A stretch of DNA of 64,000 nt from Persebacter sp965221835 (GTDB lineage: Bacteria; Pseudomonadota; Gammaproteobacteria; Tethybacterales; Persebacteraceae): assembly GCA_965221835.1 (NCBI GenBank), contig OZ244916.1:1920336-1984335 (forward strand), read 5' to 3'. Below, in pieces: positions 49,297-57,998 of the stretch. Positions within the stretch are counted from its first letter, which is position 1; each line of letters begins with the position of its first letter. Below the pieces are notes generated by a model. That model was given only the letters and a program-made list of their open reading frames with translations, was not told the DNA's origin and searched no databases. The position numbers were made by a program, and so were the translations under genes.

Positions 49297-51177
49297 CTAC
49301 GAAATAATTCCGGAACGGTTTCGCCATTCTTGCAGGCGGTGTTGCAGTCCGGCGGCGTCCAGATTGCAGGCGGCGAGGAGTTCTTCGGGCGTGCCGTGTT
49401 CTATGAATTTGTCGGGGATGCCGATTTGCAATAGCGGGCGATTGATTTCCCGCCGCCGCAAACATTCCGAAACGGCATCGCCCGCACCGCCGAGTACGGC
49501 GTTTTCTTCGGCAGTCGCCAAAATCGCATGCGTTTTTGCAATGCGGGCGATTAATTCTTCGTCCAGCGGTTTGACAAAACGCATATTGACGATTGTTGCA
49601 TTTAGTTTTTCGCCCGCCGCCAAAGCGGGATATACAAGCGAACCGAATGCGAATACTGCCAAATCGGTCCCTTCTCGCAAAACTTCGCCGCATCCAGCGG
49701 GCAGAGTTGCGGAGTCTCGCATGACAATTGCACCCGGTCCGGAACCTCTCGGATAGCGAACGGCGGCGGGAGAGTTGCAAGCCAAAGCGGTGTTCAGCAT
49801 TTTCCACAACTCGTTTTCGTCCGCCGGAGTCATAATTGTCATATTTGGTACGCAACGCAAATAAGACAAATCAAACGCCCCGTGATGCGTTGCACCGTCC
49901 GCCCCGACAAATCCTGCCCGGTCTATCGCCAAAACGACCGGCAAGTTTTGGATGGCGATATCGTGAATAAGTTGGTCGTAACCCCGTTGCAAAAATGTGG
50001 AATAAATTGCCGCAACCGGTTTCATTCCGCCGCATGCGAGTCCGGCGGCGAAAGTTAATGCGTGTTGTTCTGCGATTCCGGCATCAAAATAGCGGGCGGG
50101 AAAACGCCGTGCAAATTCGCCGAGTCCGGAACCTTCGCACATCGCCGGGGTGATTGCCATAAGAGTTGGTTCGCGTTCGGCGGCGGCACACAGCCATTCG
50201 CCGAATATGTGCGTGTAAGTTTTTTTTGTGCGTTTTGCCGGTTCCACTTTCATCGGTGCGATTCCATCTTCGGGTTTGAAAGCACCGACACCGTGATATA
50301 AAACCGGATCTTTTTCCGCCTTTTGGAATCCCCGTCCTTTTATGGTGGCGACATGCAAAAACTGCGGTCCAGCCGCCGCCCGCAAACCCGTCAATGCCGG
50401 TACCAAAACCGACAAATCATGCCCGTCTATCGGACCGACATAATTAAATCCGAATTCTTCAAACAGCGTACTCGGCAACATCATTCCCTTGGCGTGTTCG
50501 TGCATCCGTTGTGCAAAACGCCGCATAGCAGGCATTCCCGACAACATCCGCCGTCCGCCGCTTTGCATTCGCCCGTAAAAACGACTCGCCAAAATGCGAC
50601 CGAGATATTTGTGAATCGCCCCGACCGGTGCGGAAATGGACATATCGTTATCGTTCAAGACGACCAGCAAATCCACATCTTTCATATCGCCCGCATTGTT
50701 TAATGCTTCAAACGCCATTCCGCCGGACAATGCACCATCGCCGATAATCGCCGCGATTCGCCGTTTTTCGCCGCATTGTTTTGCCGCCACCGCCATTCCC
50801 AAGGCGGCGGAAATGGAAGTACTGGAATGCGCAGTGCCGAAAGAATCGTATTCGCTTTCTTCGCGGCGGGGAAAACCCGACAAGCCGCCGAGTTTGCGAA
50901 TCGTTTCCAACATCGCCGCCCGTCCGGTCAGAACTTTGTGGCAATAAGTTTGGTGTCCGACATCCCAAACCAAAATGTCAAACGGCGTTTTGTATGCATA
51001 GTGCAACGCGACGGTCAATTCCACAACGCCGAGATTGGAAGACAAATGTCCGCCCGCACGACTGACGACATCCAGCACGAAGGCGCGCAACTCGTCTGCT
51101 ACTTGCGGCAGTTTCGCCGCCGGCAACGCGCGCAAATCGGCGGGCGAATGGATGCTGTTTAGAATTTTTTCGCTCAT
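49297..51177 (-). CDS. dxs: 1-deoxy-D-xylulose-5-phosphate synthase
   Basis: A 626-residue ThDP enzyme that condenses pyruvate and glyceraldehyde-3-phosphate to start the MEP isoprenoid pathway. Motifs: SRAGGHLSSNLGVVELTVAL, WDVGHQTYCHKVLTGR, the ThDP motif IGDGALSGGMAFEALNNAG ... VVLNDNDMSI, the glutamate-containing DAGIAEQHALTFAAGLA and DRAGFVGADGATHHGAFDLS. The start is fixed by ATGA overlap with the upstream hydrolase. Confidence 0.97.
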   Translation of the reverse strand: MSEKILNSIHSPADLRALPAAKLPQVADELRAFVLDVVSRAGGHLSSNLGVVELTVALHYAYKTPFDILVWDVGHQTYCHKVLTGRAAMLETIRKLGGLSGFPRREESEYDSFGTAHSSTSISAALGMAVAAKQCGEKRRIAAIIGDGALSGGMAFEALNNAGDMKDVDLLVVLNDNDMSISAPVGAIHKYLGRILASRFYGRMQSGGRRMLSGMPAMRRFAQRMHEHAKGMMLPSTLFEEFGFNYVGPIDGHDLSVLVPALTGLRAAAGPQFLHVATIKGRGFQKAEKDPVLYHGVGAFKPEDGIAPMKVEPAKRTKKTYTHIFGEWLCAAAEREPTLMAITPAMCEGSGLGEFARRFPARYFDAGIAEQHALTFAAGLACGGMKPVAAIYSTFLQRGYDQLIHDIAIQNLPVVLAIDRAGFVGADGATHHGAFDLSYLRCVPNMTIMTPADENELWKMLNTALACNSPAAVRYPRGSGPGAIVMRDSATLPAGCGEVLREGTDLAVFAFGSLVYPALAAGEKLNATIVNMRFVKPLDEELIARIAKTHAILATAEENAVLGGAGDAVSECLRRREINRPLLQIGIPDKFIEHGTPEELLAACNLDAAGLQHRLQEWRNRSGIIS

Positions 51178-51986
51178 TTGTTCGGCGACAAAAAACCGGC
51201 AATGGCGTTCCAGTACGCCGCCGTTTCCATAAAGTTGTGCGAAGTACCCGGCAGCGACAATACGGTGTTCGGCGACATCCAATGCGCAACAAGATTTTGC
51301 GAATGCGCCGCTGGTACGATGCGGTCGGTTTCCGCCAACAAAAACAAAGTTTCCGCCGAAATAGCGGGCGCTTCCCGCAATGTATCAAAATGATGACGCA
51401 ACATTTTTGCGACCGGAAAAAAAGGATAACGGCGGCGGGCGATATTTAATACGCTATCAAACGGCGTAATCATCACAAGTTTTTTTGCGGGACGATGTGC
51501 CGCAACAAACGCCGCCATGTGCGTTCCCAAACTCCGCCCCATAATGCAAACTTTTTCGGGCGCGATTCCGGTTCGTTTTATTGCTTCGTCAAACACGCGC
51601 AACGCATCTGCGCGCAAAAATTCGGCGGACGGTGCGCCATCACTTTGTCCGAATCCGCGATAGTTGACATACCACTGCGGGAAAGGAAAACGCGCGCCAT
51701 TGTCGGCAATGTGCGGCGACAATTCTTCGTTGTTGCCGCCAAAATAAACGAGCAATTTGCAATCCGATTCGGGTGCGGCGGCGTTGCCGGGATGTTGCCA
51801 TCCGCGCAAAATCGCGCCATCTTCGGCGGCAACCGATATTTCCAAATCGGCGAAATCGCGCACCGCATCGGGCGGAGTCGGACGCGGAAAAAAAATCAGT
51901 TTTTCCTGCCACCGCCAAAGCGCAAAACAAGTTCCCGCCCAAACAGCGAACGCCCCGCCGAGAATTACAAACGCCGTTTTTGCCAT
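51174..51986 (-). CDS. Membrane-anchored alpha/beta hydrolase
   Basis: A 270-residue protein. An N-terminal membrane helix (about residues 3-22) is followed by an alpha/beta-hydrolase fold. The nucleophile elbow is G-R-S-L-G in KVCIMGRSLGTHMAAFVAAH, with a late Asp in LLAETDRIVP and His in LPGTSHNFME. It resembles the YfhR/Bem46 type with unknown substrate. It is upstream of and overlaps dxs. The -10 hexamer 6 nt before the ATG excludes a longer Arg-rich N-terminus. Confidence 0.85.
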   Translation of the reverse strand: MAKTAFVILGGAFAVWAGTCFALWRWQEKLIFFPRPTPPDAVRDFADLEISVAAEDGAILRGWQHPGNAAAPESDCKLLVYFGGNNEELSPHIADNGARFPFPQWYVNYRGFGQSDGAPSAEFLRADALRVFDEAIKRTGIAPEKVCIMGRSLGTHMAAFVAAHRPAKKLVMITPFDSVLNIARRRYPFFPVAKMLRHHFDTLREAPAISAETLFLLAETDRIVPAAHSQNLVAHWMSPNTVLSLPGTSHNFMETAAYWNAIAGFLSPNK

Positions 51987-51992
51987 TGCCGA

Positions 51993-51998
51993 ATTATA
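51993..51998 (-). promoter_or_regulatory. -10 hexamer, predicted leaderless start of the hydrolase-dxs unit
   Basis: TATAAT on the minus strand, 6 nt before the ATG at 51986 and 17 bp after the glyS stop. Confidence 0.65.
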
Positions 51999-52014
51999 AC
52001 GCCGCCGCCTGCGG

Positions 52015-54108
52015 CTATGCGAGACGCGAAATGTCTGCAACGCGATTCAGCAACGCACGCAACTCGCCCAACAACGCAAAACGATTCGCGCGAATTTTTT
52101 CGTCTTCGGCATTAACCAACACTTCATCAAAAAATTTATCTGTCGGTGCGGCGGCATCGCAAAGAAGAGTTAGCGCGCCGCCATAATCGTTTTTTGCGAC
52201 AAGCGCATCGGTTTTTTGCCGCAACTCGCGCACCGTTTTATACAACGCCCGTTCCGCCGATTCGCCAAACAAACTTTCATCCACCCCCGCAAGCGATTCC
52301 ACTTTCACTCCCGATTTACGAAATATATTGTTGATGCGTTTGTTGGCGGCGATTAAAATTGCGGATTCTTCTCTCTTCGTAAAATTGTCTACCGCTTCTA
52401 AAACGAAATTCAAATTCCGCAAATCGGACGGTTTTAACGAAAGAACCGATTCCATCACATTCGGAGACGGCACGGGAAAAGTAATCCGAAACGGCGCGTT
52501 TTGCGAAAAAACAAAGCGAATCCGTTCAAGAATAAATTCGTACACTTCGTTGCGCACATCGGCGATTTGTCCGTCAAACGATTCCACCGCCGCGGCGATA
52601 TTCTTTTTTATATCGTTCCATCTCCAAAACTGGATGACGATTCTTAATGCATCACGCCGCAATCCGTGCGGGTCTTTGCTGCCGGTCGGAGTTTCGCCAA
52701 TGCCGAACATTCCTGCGAGTTTTTCCAACTCATAACAACGAAAAATGAAATTAGCCGCGGAAGAATTGCCGAAATATTCGCGCGCCATATATTCCTGCAA
52801 CTGCGGATATTCATTTACCATCAGCGTAGACAACGGCGCGAGATATTGTTCCGCCGCATATTTAATTTCTTCGGGCGAATGCGCCGCGCCGGACGATTCT
52901 GCAATTGCGGCGGCGATTCGGCAAACGCGTTCTATTCGGGCGTGTTGATTTCCGAGTTTTTTATGAAAAACAATTGTTTTCAATTTTTCTACATATTCGG
53001 CAAGCGGAATTTTTTTGTCTGTTTCGTAATAATAACGAACATCGTCCAGACGCGCGCGCAGAACATTTTCATAACCGCGCAACATTGCCTCCGGATTTTT
53101 CGGCGCGTTGTCGGCGACCAAAAAATAATCGGGCAAAAGATTCCCGGTTGAGTCATTGCATGAAAAAAAACGCAAATGCGTTTTCATACATTCTTCAACG
53201 CAAAATTTCGGAAGTTGCATAAATGCGTCGTTAATTTTTTGGTGATAAACGGCGGGAAATTCGCACATCGCCGCAACTTCCCGCAACAACGGATTTTCGG
53301 CAGAAATCGGGCTGAATCGTGGCGCTCTATTGTCTTGCACTTCGGTTTCGTATCTCGGAAAATTTATTTCGGAATTTTCTTTCATCGCATCCGCTAATTT
53401 CGTTCGTATTTCTTCCAAACGCACATTCATATCCGCGATAACTTTTCCGCTTTCGCGCATGACGGATTCGTATTCGTTTGCATTTTGCGGCGCGATTTCT
53501 TTTCCGCATAAAACCGGATGTCCTTTTGTTGTTTTACCTGCGCGGATTCCGAACACTTCGCCGCCGATAAATTCATTTCCGTGAATCATCAGTATGCCGC
53601 GGACGGGGCGGATAAACTTAAAATCGTTGTCGCCCCAACGCATTAATCGCGGCGCGGGTAAATTTAATAAAACGCCTTCCACAACTGCCGCCAATTCGTT
53701 CGCAAGACGGCGCGGCGGTTCTTCGCTTTTCCATGCAATATAAGTTTTTCCGTTTTCTTCAATTTGCTGCAAATCGTTTTCGCATGTTGCGCCAATGCTT
53801 TGCATAAAACCGATTAACGCTTTTGTCGGCGCGCCTTCGGAATCTTTGCAAGCGGCGATTTGCGGACCGCGCCGCATAACTGTTTTTGCCGCCGATTCGC
53901 TTTTGATATTTTGCAACAACGCAACCAAACGGCGCGGAGTCGCCAAAAGTTTATTTTCATTTTGCGCCCGCTGCGATTCATCATCGGCGAATCCTTTTTT
54001 TCGCAACTCTTCCAAAAGCAAATCCGGAAACGCATCCGCCAACCGCCACAACTGCGCCGGCGGCAATTCCTCCGTACGAATTTCCACGAGAAGAGATGCG
54101 GCGGACAT
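52015..54108 (-). CDS. glyS: Glycyl-tRNA synthetase beta subunit
   Basis: A 697-residue subunit of the bacterial alpha2beta2 glycyl-tRNA synthetase, which helps bind tRNA-Gly. The N-terminal LLVEIRTEELPPAQLWRLAD, the central HLRFFSCNDSTGNLLPDYFLVA, GIGETPTGSKDPHGLRRDAL and the C-terminal DALR-like region are all as expected. It is normally directly after glyQ. Here pyrE, an HTH-methyltransferase and a nuclease gene stand between them. Shine-Dalgarno AGAGGAAAAA overlaps the end of the nuclease gene. Confidence 0.97.
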   Translation of the reverse strand: MSAASLLVEIRTEELPPAQLWRLADAFPDLLLEELRKKGFADDESQRAQNENKLLATPRRLVALLQNIKSESAAKTVMRRGPQIAACKDSEGAPTKALIGFMQSIGATCENDLQQIEENGKTYIAWKSEEPPRRLANELAAVVEGVLLNLPAPRLMRWGDNDFKFIRPVRGILMIHGNEFIGGEVFGIRAGKTTKGHPVLCGKEIAPQNANEYESVMRESGKVIADMNVRLEEIRTKLADAMKENSEINFPRYETEVQDNRAPRFSPISAENPLLREVAAMCEFPAVYHQKINDAFMQLPKFCVEECMKTHLRFFSCNDSTGNLLPDYFLVADNAPKNPEAMLRGYENVLRARLDDVRYYYETDKKIPLAEYVEKLKTIVFHKKLGNQHARIERVCRIAAAIAESSGAAHSPEEIKYAAEQYLAPLSTLMVNEYPQLQEYMAREYFGNSSAANFIFRCYELEKLAGMFGIGETPTGSKDPHGLRRDALRIVIQFWRWNDIKKNIAAAVESFDGQIADVRNEVYEFILERIRFVFSQNAPFRITFPVPSPNVMESVLSLKPSDLRNLNFVLEAVDNFTKREESAILIAANKRINNIFRKSGVKVESLAGVDESLFGESAERALYKTVRELRQKTDALVAKNDYGGALTLLCDAAAPTDKFFDEVLVNAEDEKIRANRFALLGELRALLNRVADISRLA

Positions 54109-54109
54109 T

Positions 54110-55243
54110 TTATTTTTCCTCTGTTTCCACTTGAAAATCTTTATTGAACTCTACATTTGCGAATCTGCATTGTATCCTCAACAGATGCATCATTTTGGGG
54201 GTGCTATGCGCCGTATGCATCCACCATTCTCCGCGCTTGGTTGGAATTCTCTTTCCCATATATGGGAGTTCCAAAAGATGAGGTGACCGTATAAACAAAC
54301 CGTTGCGCGTATTGCTGACGAACCGCACATTTTCGGAGTTGACTTCCTTGTCTTTCGCCAACCGGGGCAAAAAAGATTTGTCCATGTCGTGAAACAAAGC
54401 GGCGGATTGCAATAATGTGTCGGCACCGTTATTTGACGGATAAAATTTATCATTAAAACGGAACCCTTTAATTTTTGTTCGCTTGTTCTGTCGCGACTCC
54501 GCGCCGATCGTGCGCGGTACGGGGGGACTTTTGGATTTGGTAACGGGCGATGTCGGCGCGTTATCTTTTCCGATTTGCTCGTACAAAAATTCAGCGGCGT
54601 CCTCCATTTCGGGCTTGTATCCGCAAGCGTCAGCGGTCGCTTCAGCCAGCATTTCGCGCAATAAATCATCCGTTTTCAACAATTCCCGCCACACTTTCGG
54701 CATTGCGTCCTTGATAGCGGTTTTGCGTTCCATGCTTTTTAAGGCGGCTTCGGCTTTCTTGTACGCTTCGCCCGAAACAATTGCATCGCGCCGCAAATAT
54801 TTGTAGAAAATCCCCGCGCCGTTTTCCGGATCTTCCGAAATGTTCAATTTGTAGAATTGGCGTTCGTGATATTTTCCCGGTCCGGCGGTCAAATAAAAAT
54901 GCCACTTGTCTCCATCGGTCAAAATCAGCATCGGCGCGCCTTCTGTGAAAGCGTAGTTGAGTAGTTGCTCTTCGCTCTCCGCCTTGATTTTTCCAACCGC
55001 TTTCGCCTCTATGGATACGCAGGGGCGGCGCGATTTGTCGCTGAACAACGCATAATCAACTCGTCCTTTTTGGGTGGAGTACTGTCCATGAACTTGTTCC
55101 ACATCAAACACATCCCAGCCGAGGGCATGCAAGAGTCGCTTGACGGCGCCGTCTTCAACTTGCCTTTCATTGCTAAAAGCGTCGCGTTTTAACTGCGCGA
55201 TAATTTGGTTTACAGCCTCGCGGATTTGATTAAGAATGTTCAT
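54110..55243 (-). CDS. PD-(D/E)XK nuclease-like protein, HsdR N-terminal type
   Basis: A 377-residue protein whose first ~150 residues match the nuclease fold of type I/IV restriction subunits: E30 in the first helix, D63 in KGRVDYALF and E79-A-K81 in CVSIEAKAVGK are positioned as catalytic residues. LLNYAFTEGAPMLILTDGDK follows. The C-terminal part is not recognised. There is no helicase domain, so it is not HsdR itself. It lies beside an HTH-methyltransferase and immediately before glyS, with Shine-Dalgarno AGAGGAGAA. It is a plausible nuclease half of a restriction system. Confidence 0.72.
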   Translation of the reverse strand: MNILNQIREAVNQIIAQLKRDAFSNERQVEDGAVKRLLHALGWDVFDVEQVHGQYSTQKGRVDYALFSDKSRRPCVSIEAKAVGKIKAESEEQLLNYAFTEGAPMLILTDGDKWHFYLTAGPGKYHERQFYKLNISEDPENGAGIFYKYLRRDAIVSGEAYKKAEAALKSMERKTAIKDAMPKVWRELLKTDDLLREMLAEATADACGYKPEMEDAAEFLYEQIGKDNAPTSPVTKSKSPPVPRTIGAESRQNKRTKIKGFRFNDKFYPSNNGADTLLQSAALFHDMDKSFLPRLAKDKEVNSENVRFVSNTRNGLFIRSPHLLELPYMGKRIPTKRGEWWMHTAHSTPKMMHLLRIQCRFANVEFNKDFQVETEEK

Positions 55244-55281
55244 AATATTCTCCTCTGTATGAAAATTTTTTAATTGACGCT

Positions 55282-55330
55282 TTTTTCATCGCCCCAATTC
55301 TCCGAAATCGGTTTTGGTGAAAAGTGAAAA
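55282..55330 (-). repeat. 49-bp copy of the pyrE 3' end
   Basis: Exact match to 56449-56497, which holds the end of pyrE and the start codon of the HTH-methyltransferase. The copy lies on the far side of that methyltransferase, so the gene is bracketed by direct repeats. Confidence 0.92.
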
Positions 55331-55349
55331 AACGGATGCCGGATTTTCT

Positions 55350-56456
55350 TCAATCATCACAATACCCCGCCGCGACAACGACGCTGTGAATTAATCCTCT
55401 GCGCAAATTTAATGCGCCGTTTGTTGATGGAAATGCGGTTTGTGTCCAGTCGTGTTTTTTTAGTAGTTTTTTAATTGCCGCTTTGTGTGCGCCCGGATGG
55501 ATGACAACGCCATAACCGCGGCGGTGTGGTAAATCTTCAAAACCGGAATACGCGCACATTCCCGAAAAACATGTGGACGGCAGATAAACATCGCATTTAT
55601 AAAGCATTTTTTTGTTGCGCGTACTGGCGGGCGTACCGCCGTCCGACAATGAATAAACGCGCACAAACTTTTCGCACGAAGGCGGCGGCGCGGTTTTAAT
55701 TTTGTCCGTATTAATTTTCGTCCAAACTTGAAATACGGTGGCGACATTGACGGCGCGACCGTCCGGATATTGAAACGAATCCGCGGGCAACGATTCGGTG
55801 TGTGCGAGACGATATTCGCGTACGCGTTTGCGCGGAACGCCCTTGCCATCGCTGGCGAACAATTGCGGAAGAATAAACGCGACCATATCGGCGAAAGCGG
55901 CGGAATGATTGATAAATTGCAACGCGAGATGTCCGCGCAATCCGAACGGCGGATTGCCCACGACAATATATTTTCCTGCGGGCGGAGTCCATCGCAAATA
56001 ATCATGGCAAATCAATTTTCCGCCGCCAACGGGACGGGCGCCGGGCGCGATATCAATTCCGATTCGCCGTTCGGGCGGCAAGTTTTCGTAAAAACTGCCG
56101 CATCCTGCCGCCGGTTCAATAAAACGATGGGCGGACAAATCGGCGCGCAATGAACGGGCAACGGCGAACATTTTGCGAATGCAATAACGCGCCGTTTCGG
56201 GGCGGGTATAAAACTGGTCGCGGTCGCGTGCGCCGCCGTTCGTGCGGGCGGGTTCGCCCAACAATCGCAAAAAATCATGCGAATAATGCGCCGGTACAAA
56301 ACGGCGTTCGCGCCAGCGTGCGATGGTGTTCGGATGCAGTCCCAATGTTCGCGCGATTTGCACCGCATCGTTTTTTTGCAGTGCGCGGCGAAAAAGTCCG
56401 TAAACCGGCGCGGGATATTTTCCCGTTTCTATTCCGCGCAAAACACCGTTTTTCAT
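55350..56456 (-). CDS. DNA adenine methyltransferase with N-terminal helix-turn-helix
   Basis: A 368-residue protein. Residues about 27-50 form a helix-turn-helix (DAVQIARTLGLHPNTIARWR), followed by a methyltransferase domain: FYTRPE (motif X, 82-87), RFIEPAAGCGSFYENL (motif I) and VVGNPPFG (motif IV, 168-171). NPPF points to N6-adenine. The HTH may let it control its own gene. Its ATG overlaps the pyrE stop (ATGA). It lies between 49-bp direct repeats and next to a nuclease gene, which suggests an acquired restriction-modification unit. Confidence 0.8.
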   Translation of the reverse strand: MKNGVLRGIETGKYPAPVYGLFRRALQKNDAVQIARTLGLHPNTIARWRERRFVPAHYSHDFLRLLGEPARTNGGARDRDQFYTRPETARYCIRKMFAVARSLRADLSAHRFIEPAAGCGSFYENLPPERRIGIDIAPGARPVGGGKLICHDYLRWTPPAGKYIVVGNPPFGLRGHLALQFINHSAAFADMVAFILPQLFASDGKGVPRKRVREYRLAHTESLPADSFQYPDGRAVNVATVFQVWTKINTDKIKTAPPPSCEKFVRVYSLSDGGTPASTRNKKMLYKCDVYLPSTCFSGMCAYSGFEDLPHRRGYGVVIHPGAHKAAIKKLLKKHDWTQTAFPSTNGALNLRRGLIHSVVVAAGYCDD

Positions 56457-56497
56457 CGCCCCAATTCTCCGAAATCGGTTTTGGTGAAAAGTGAAAA
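56449..56497 (-). repeat. 49-bp direct repeat, copy inside pyrE
   Basis: The original 3' end of pyrE, including its stop. It is identical to 55282-55330. Confidence 0.92.
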
Positions 56498-57016
56498 CAC
56501 GGGGGCGTTGTATTTTTTTTGTAGCGATTCTTTGCCGCCGGCTTGTCGGTCTATCAGGGCGGCGATGGCGGCGATGGAATGTCCGGCGGCGATGAATTCG
56601 TCGCAGGCGCGGGCGATGCTGCCGCCGGTTGTGATGACATCTTCCACGATGAGAATGCGGGCGGGCGAATCCGGTTCGTTTTCTATTTTATTTTTTGTGC
56701 CGTGTTTTTTGGATTCTTTGCGAACGACAGCGGCGAAAGTCAGCGGCAGTTTGCGTTGTGTCGCGCGCATGGCGACGGCGGCGGCGATAAAATCCGCGCC
56801 CATTGTCGGTCCGCCGACAACATTTGCGCGCGGAGTTGTTTCGGAAAACGGCGTATCCAAAATCCAATCCGCCAGCGGCACGAGAAACTCGCCGCGCAAA
56901 ATCGCGCGTTTGCAATCAAAATAAAAACTCGCCGAACCGCCGCCGGATAATGCAATGTCGCCGCCGGTTAATAAACAATTGCGGGCGATAAATTGCCGCA
57001 TTTCTTCGCGAGTCAT
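56453..57016 (-). CDS. pyrE: Orotate phosphoribosyltransferase
   Basis: A 187-residue enzyme that joins orotate to PRPP in UMP synthesis. It has GGDIALSGGGSASFYFDCKR, VVGGPTMGADFIAAAVA, VVRKESKKHG and the PRPP loop ILIVEDVITTGGSIARA. The start at 57016 overlaps the glyQ stop, so the two are coupled. Longer upstream frames run into glyQ and are rejected. The 3' end is duplicated beyond the next gene. Confidence 0.94.
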   Translation of the reverse strand: MTREEMRQFIARNCLLTGGDIALSGGGSASFYFDCKRAILRGEFLVPLADWILDTPFSETTPRANVVGGPTMGADFIAAAVAMRATQRKLPLTFAAVVRKESKKHGTKNKIENEPDSPARILIVEDVITTGGSIARACDEFIAAGHSIAAIAALIDRQAGGKESLQKKYNAPVFSLFTKTDFGELGR

Positions 57017-57945
57017 TTCAATGCCGCCTTTAAATTTTTGTCGTTGCGGTCGCGGCACAACGGAAATGGTTGCGGCGACATTTTTTTGCGCGATTCGTAA
57101 TATGCCCGCGCCGCCCGCCGTGCGAGATTGCGCACCCGTGCGATATATCGCGCGCGTTCGGTGACGGAAATGACGCCGCGCGCATCCAGCAAATTGAAAA
57201 GATGCGAACATTTCATGACAAGTTCGTAGCCCGGCAACGGCAGCGGCGAATCGCCTTCCAGCAACGCCGCCGCCGCCTTTTCGCAATCGTCAAAATGGCG
57301 CGACAACATTTCCGTATCGGCGCGCGAAAAGTTATATTCGGATTGTTCTTTTTCGTTTTGTAAATGCACATCGCCGTACGAAATATCGTCCGTCCATTGC
57401 AACTCAAAAACATTGTCGCATTCTTGCAAAAACATTGCGAGGCGTTCCAATCCGTAGGTGATTTCGCCGGCGACCGGGCGGGCGGGCATTCCGCCGACTT
57501 CTTGAAAATAGGTGAATTGCGAAACTTCCATTCCGTTAATCCACACTTCCCAGCCGAGTCCCCATGCGCCGAGAGTCGGCGATTCCCAATCGTCTTCCAC
57601 AAAACGGATGTCGTTTTCCGCCCGTGAAAGTCCGAGTTCGGCGAGCGATTGCAAATATAGTTCTTGAAAATCGTCCGGCGACGGTTTGATGATTGTCTGA
57701 AATTGATAGTATCGTTGCAAGCGATTTGGATTGTCGCCGTAGCGTCCGTCTTGCGGGCGGCGGGACGGTTGCACATAACACGCCCGCCACGGTTCCGGAC
57801 CGATTGAGCGCAAAAATGTTTCCGGATGAAAAGTACCGGCACCGACTTCGCCGTCCAGCGGTTGCATTATCGCGCACCCTTGCGCCCGCCAAAATTGTTG
57901 CAGGCGCGCGATTATTTCTTGAAAACTGACGGCGGATTTTCGCAT
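57013..57945 (-). CDS. glyQ: Glycyl-tRNA synthetase alpha subunit
   Basis: A 310-residue catalytic subunit. The start FQEIIARLQQFWRAQGCAIM, GAGTFHPETFLRSIGPEPW, YVQPSRRPQDGRYGDNPNRL, GLGWEVWINGMEVSQFTYFQ and ITYGLERLAMFLQ are highly conserved class II motifs. It is first in a coupled operon with pyrE. The distant glyS is 2.3 kb downstream after the methyltransferase and nuclease. Confidence 0.97.
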   Translation of the reverse strand: MRKSAVSFQEIIARLQQFWRAQGCAIMQPLDGEVGAGTFHPETFLRSIGPEPWRACYVQPSRRPQDGRYGDNPNRLQRYYQFQTIIKPSPDDFQELYLQSLAELGLSRAENDIRFVEDDWESPTLGAWGLGWEVWINGMEVSQFTYFQEVGGMPARPVAGEITYGLERLAMFLQECDNVFELQWTDDISYGDVHLQNEKEQSEYNFSRADTEMLSRHFDDCEKAAAALLEGDSPLPLPGYELVMKCSHLFNLLDARGVISVTERARYIARVRNLARRAARAYYESRKKMSPQPFPLCRDRNDKNLKAALK

Positions 57946-57958
57946 TCGGGCGGGATAT

Positions 57959-57966
57959 ATTATAAT
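57959..57966. promoter_or_regulatory. Symmetric ATTATAAT, overlapping divergent -10 hexamers
   Basis: Plus-strand TATAAT (57961-57966) faces the cysteine desulfurase gene. Minus-strand TATAAT (57964-57959) lies 13 nt before the glyQ ATG. The arrangement is the same as at 39988-39995. Confidence 0.6.
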
Positions 57967-57998
57967 CCGTTTCGGGTGTGTTCCGCCCGCCGATCTTC

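Noticed and set aside
48978..49307. Coding frames through the 21-bp repeat
   Set aside because: No ribosome site, open on both strands simply because the unit is 21 bp, and the sequence decays without keeping a frame-specific pattern.
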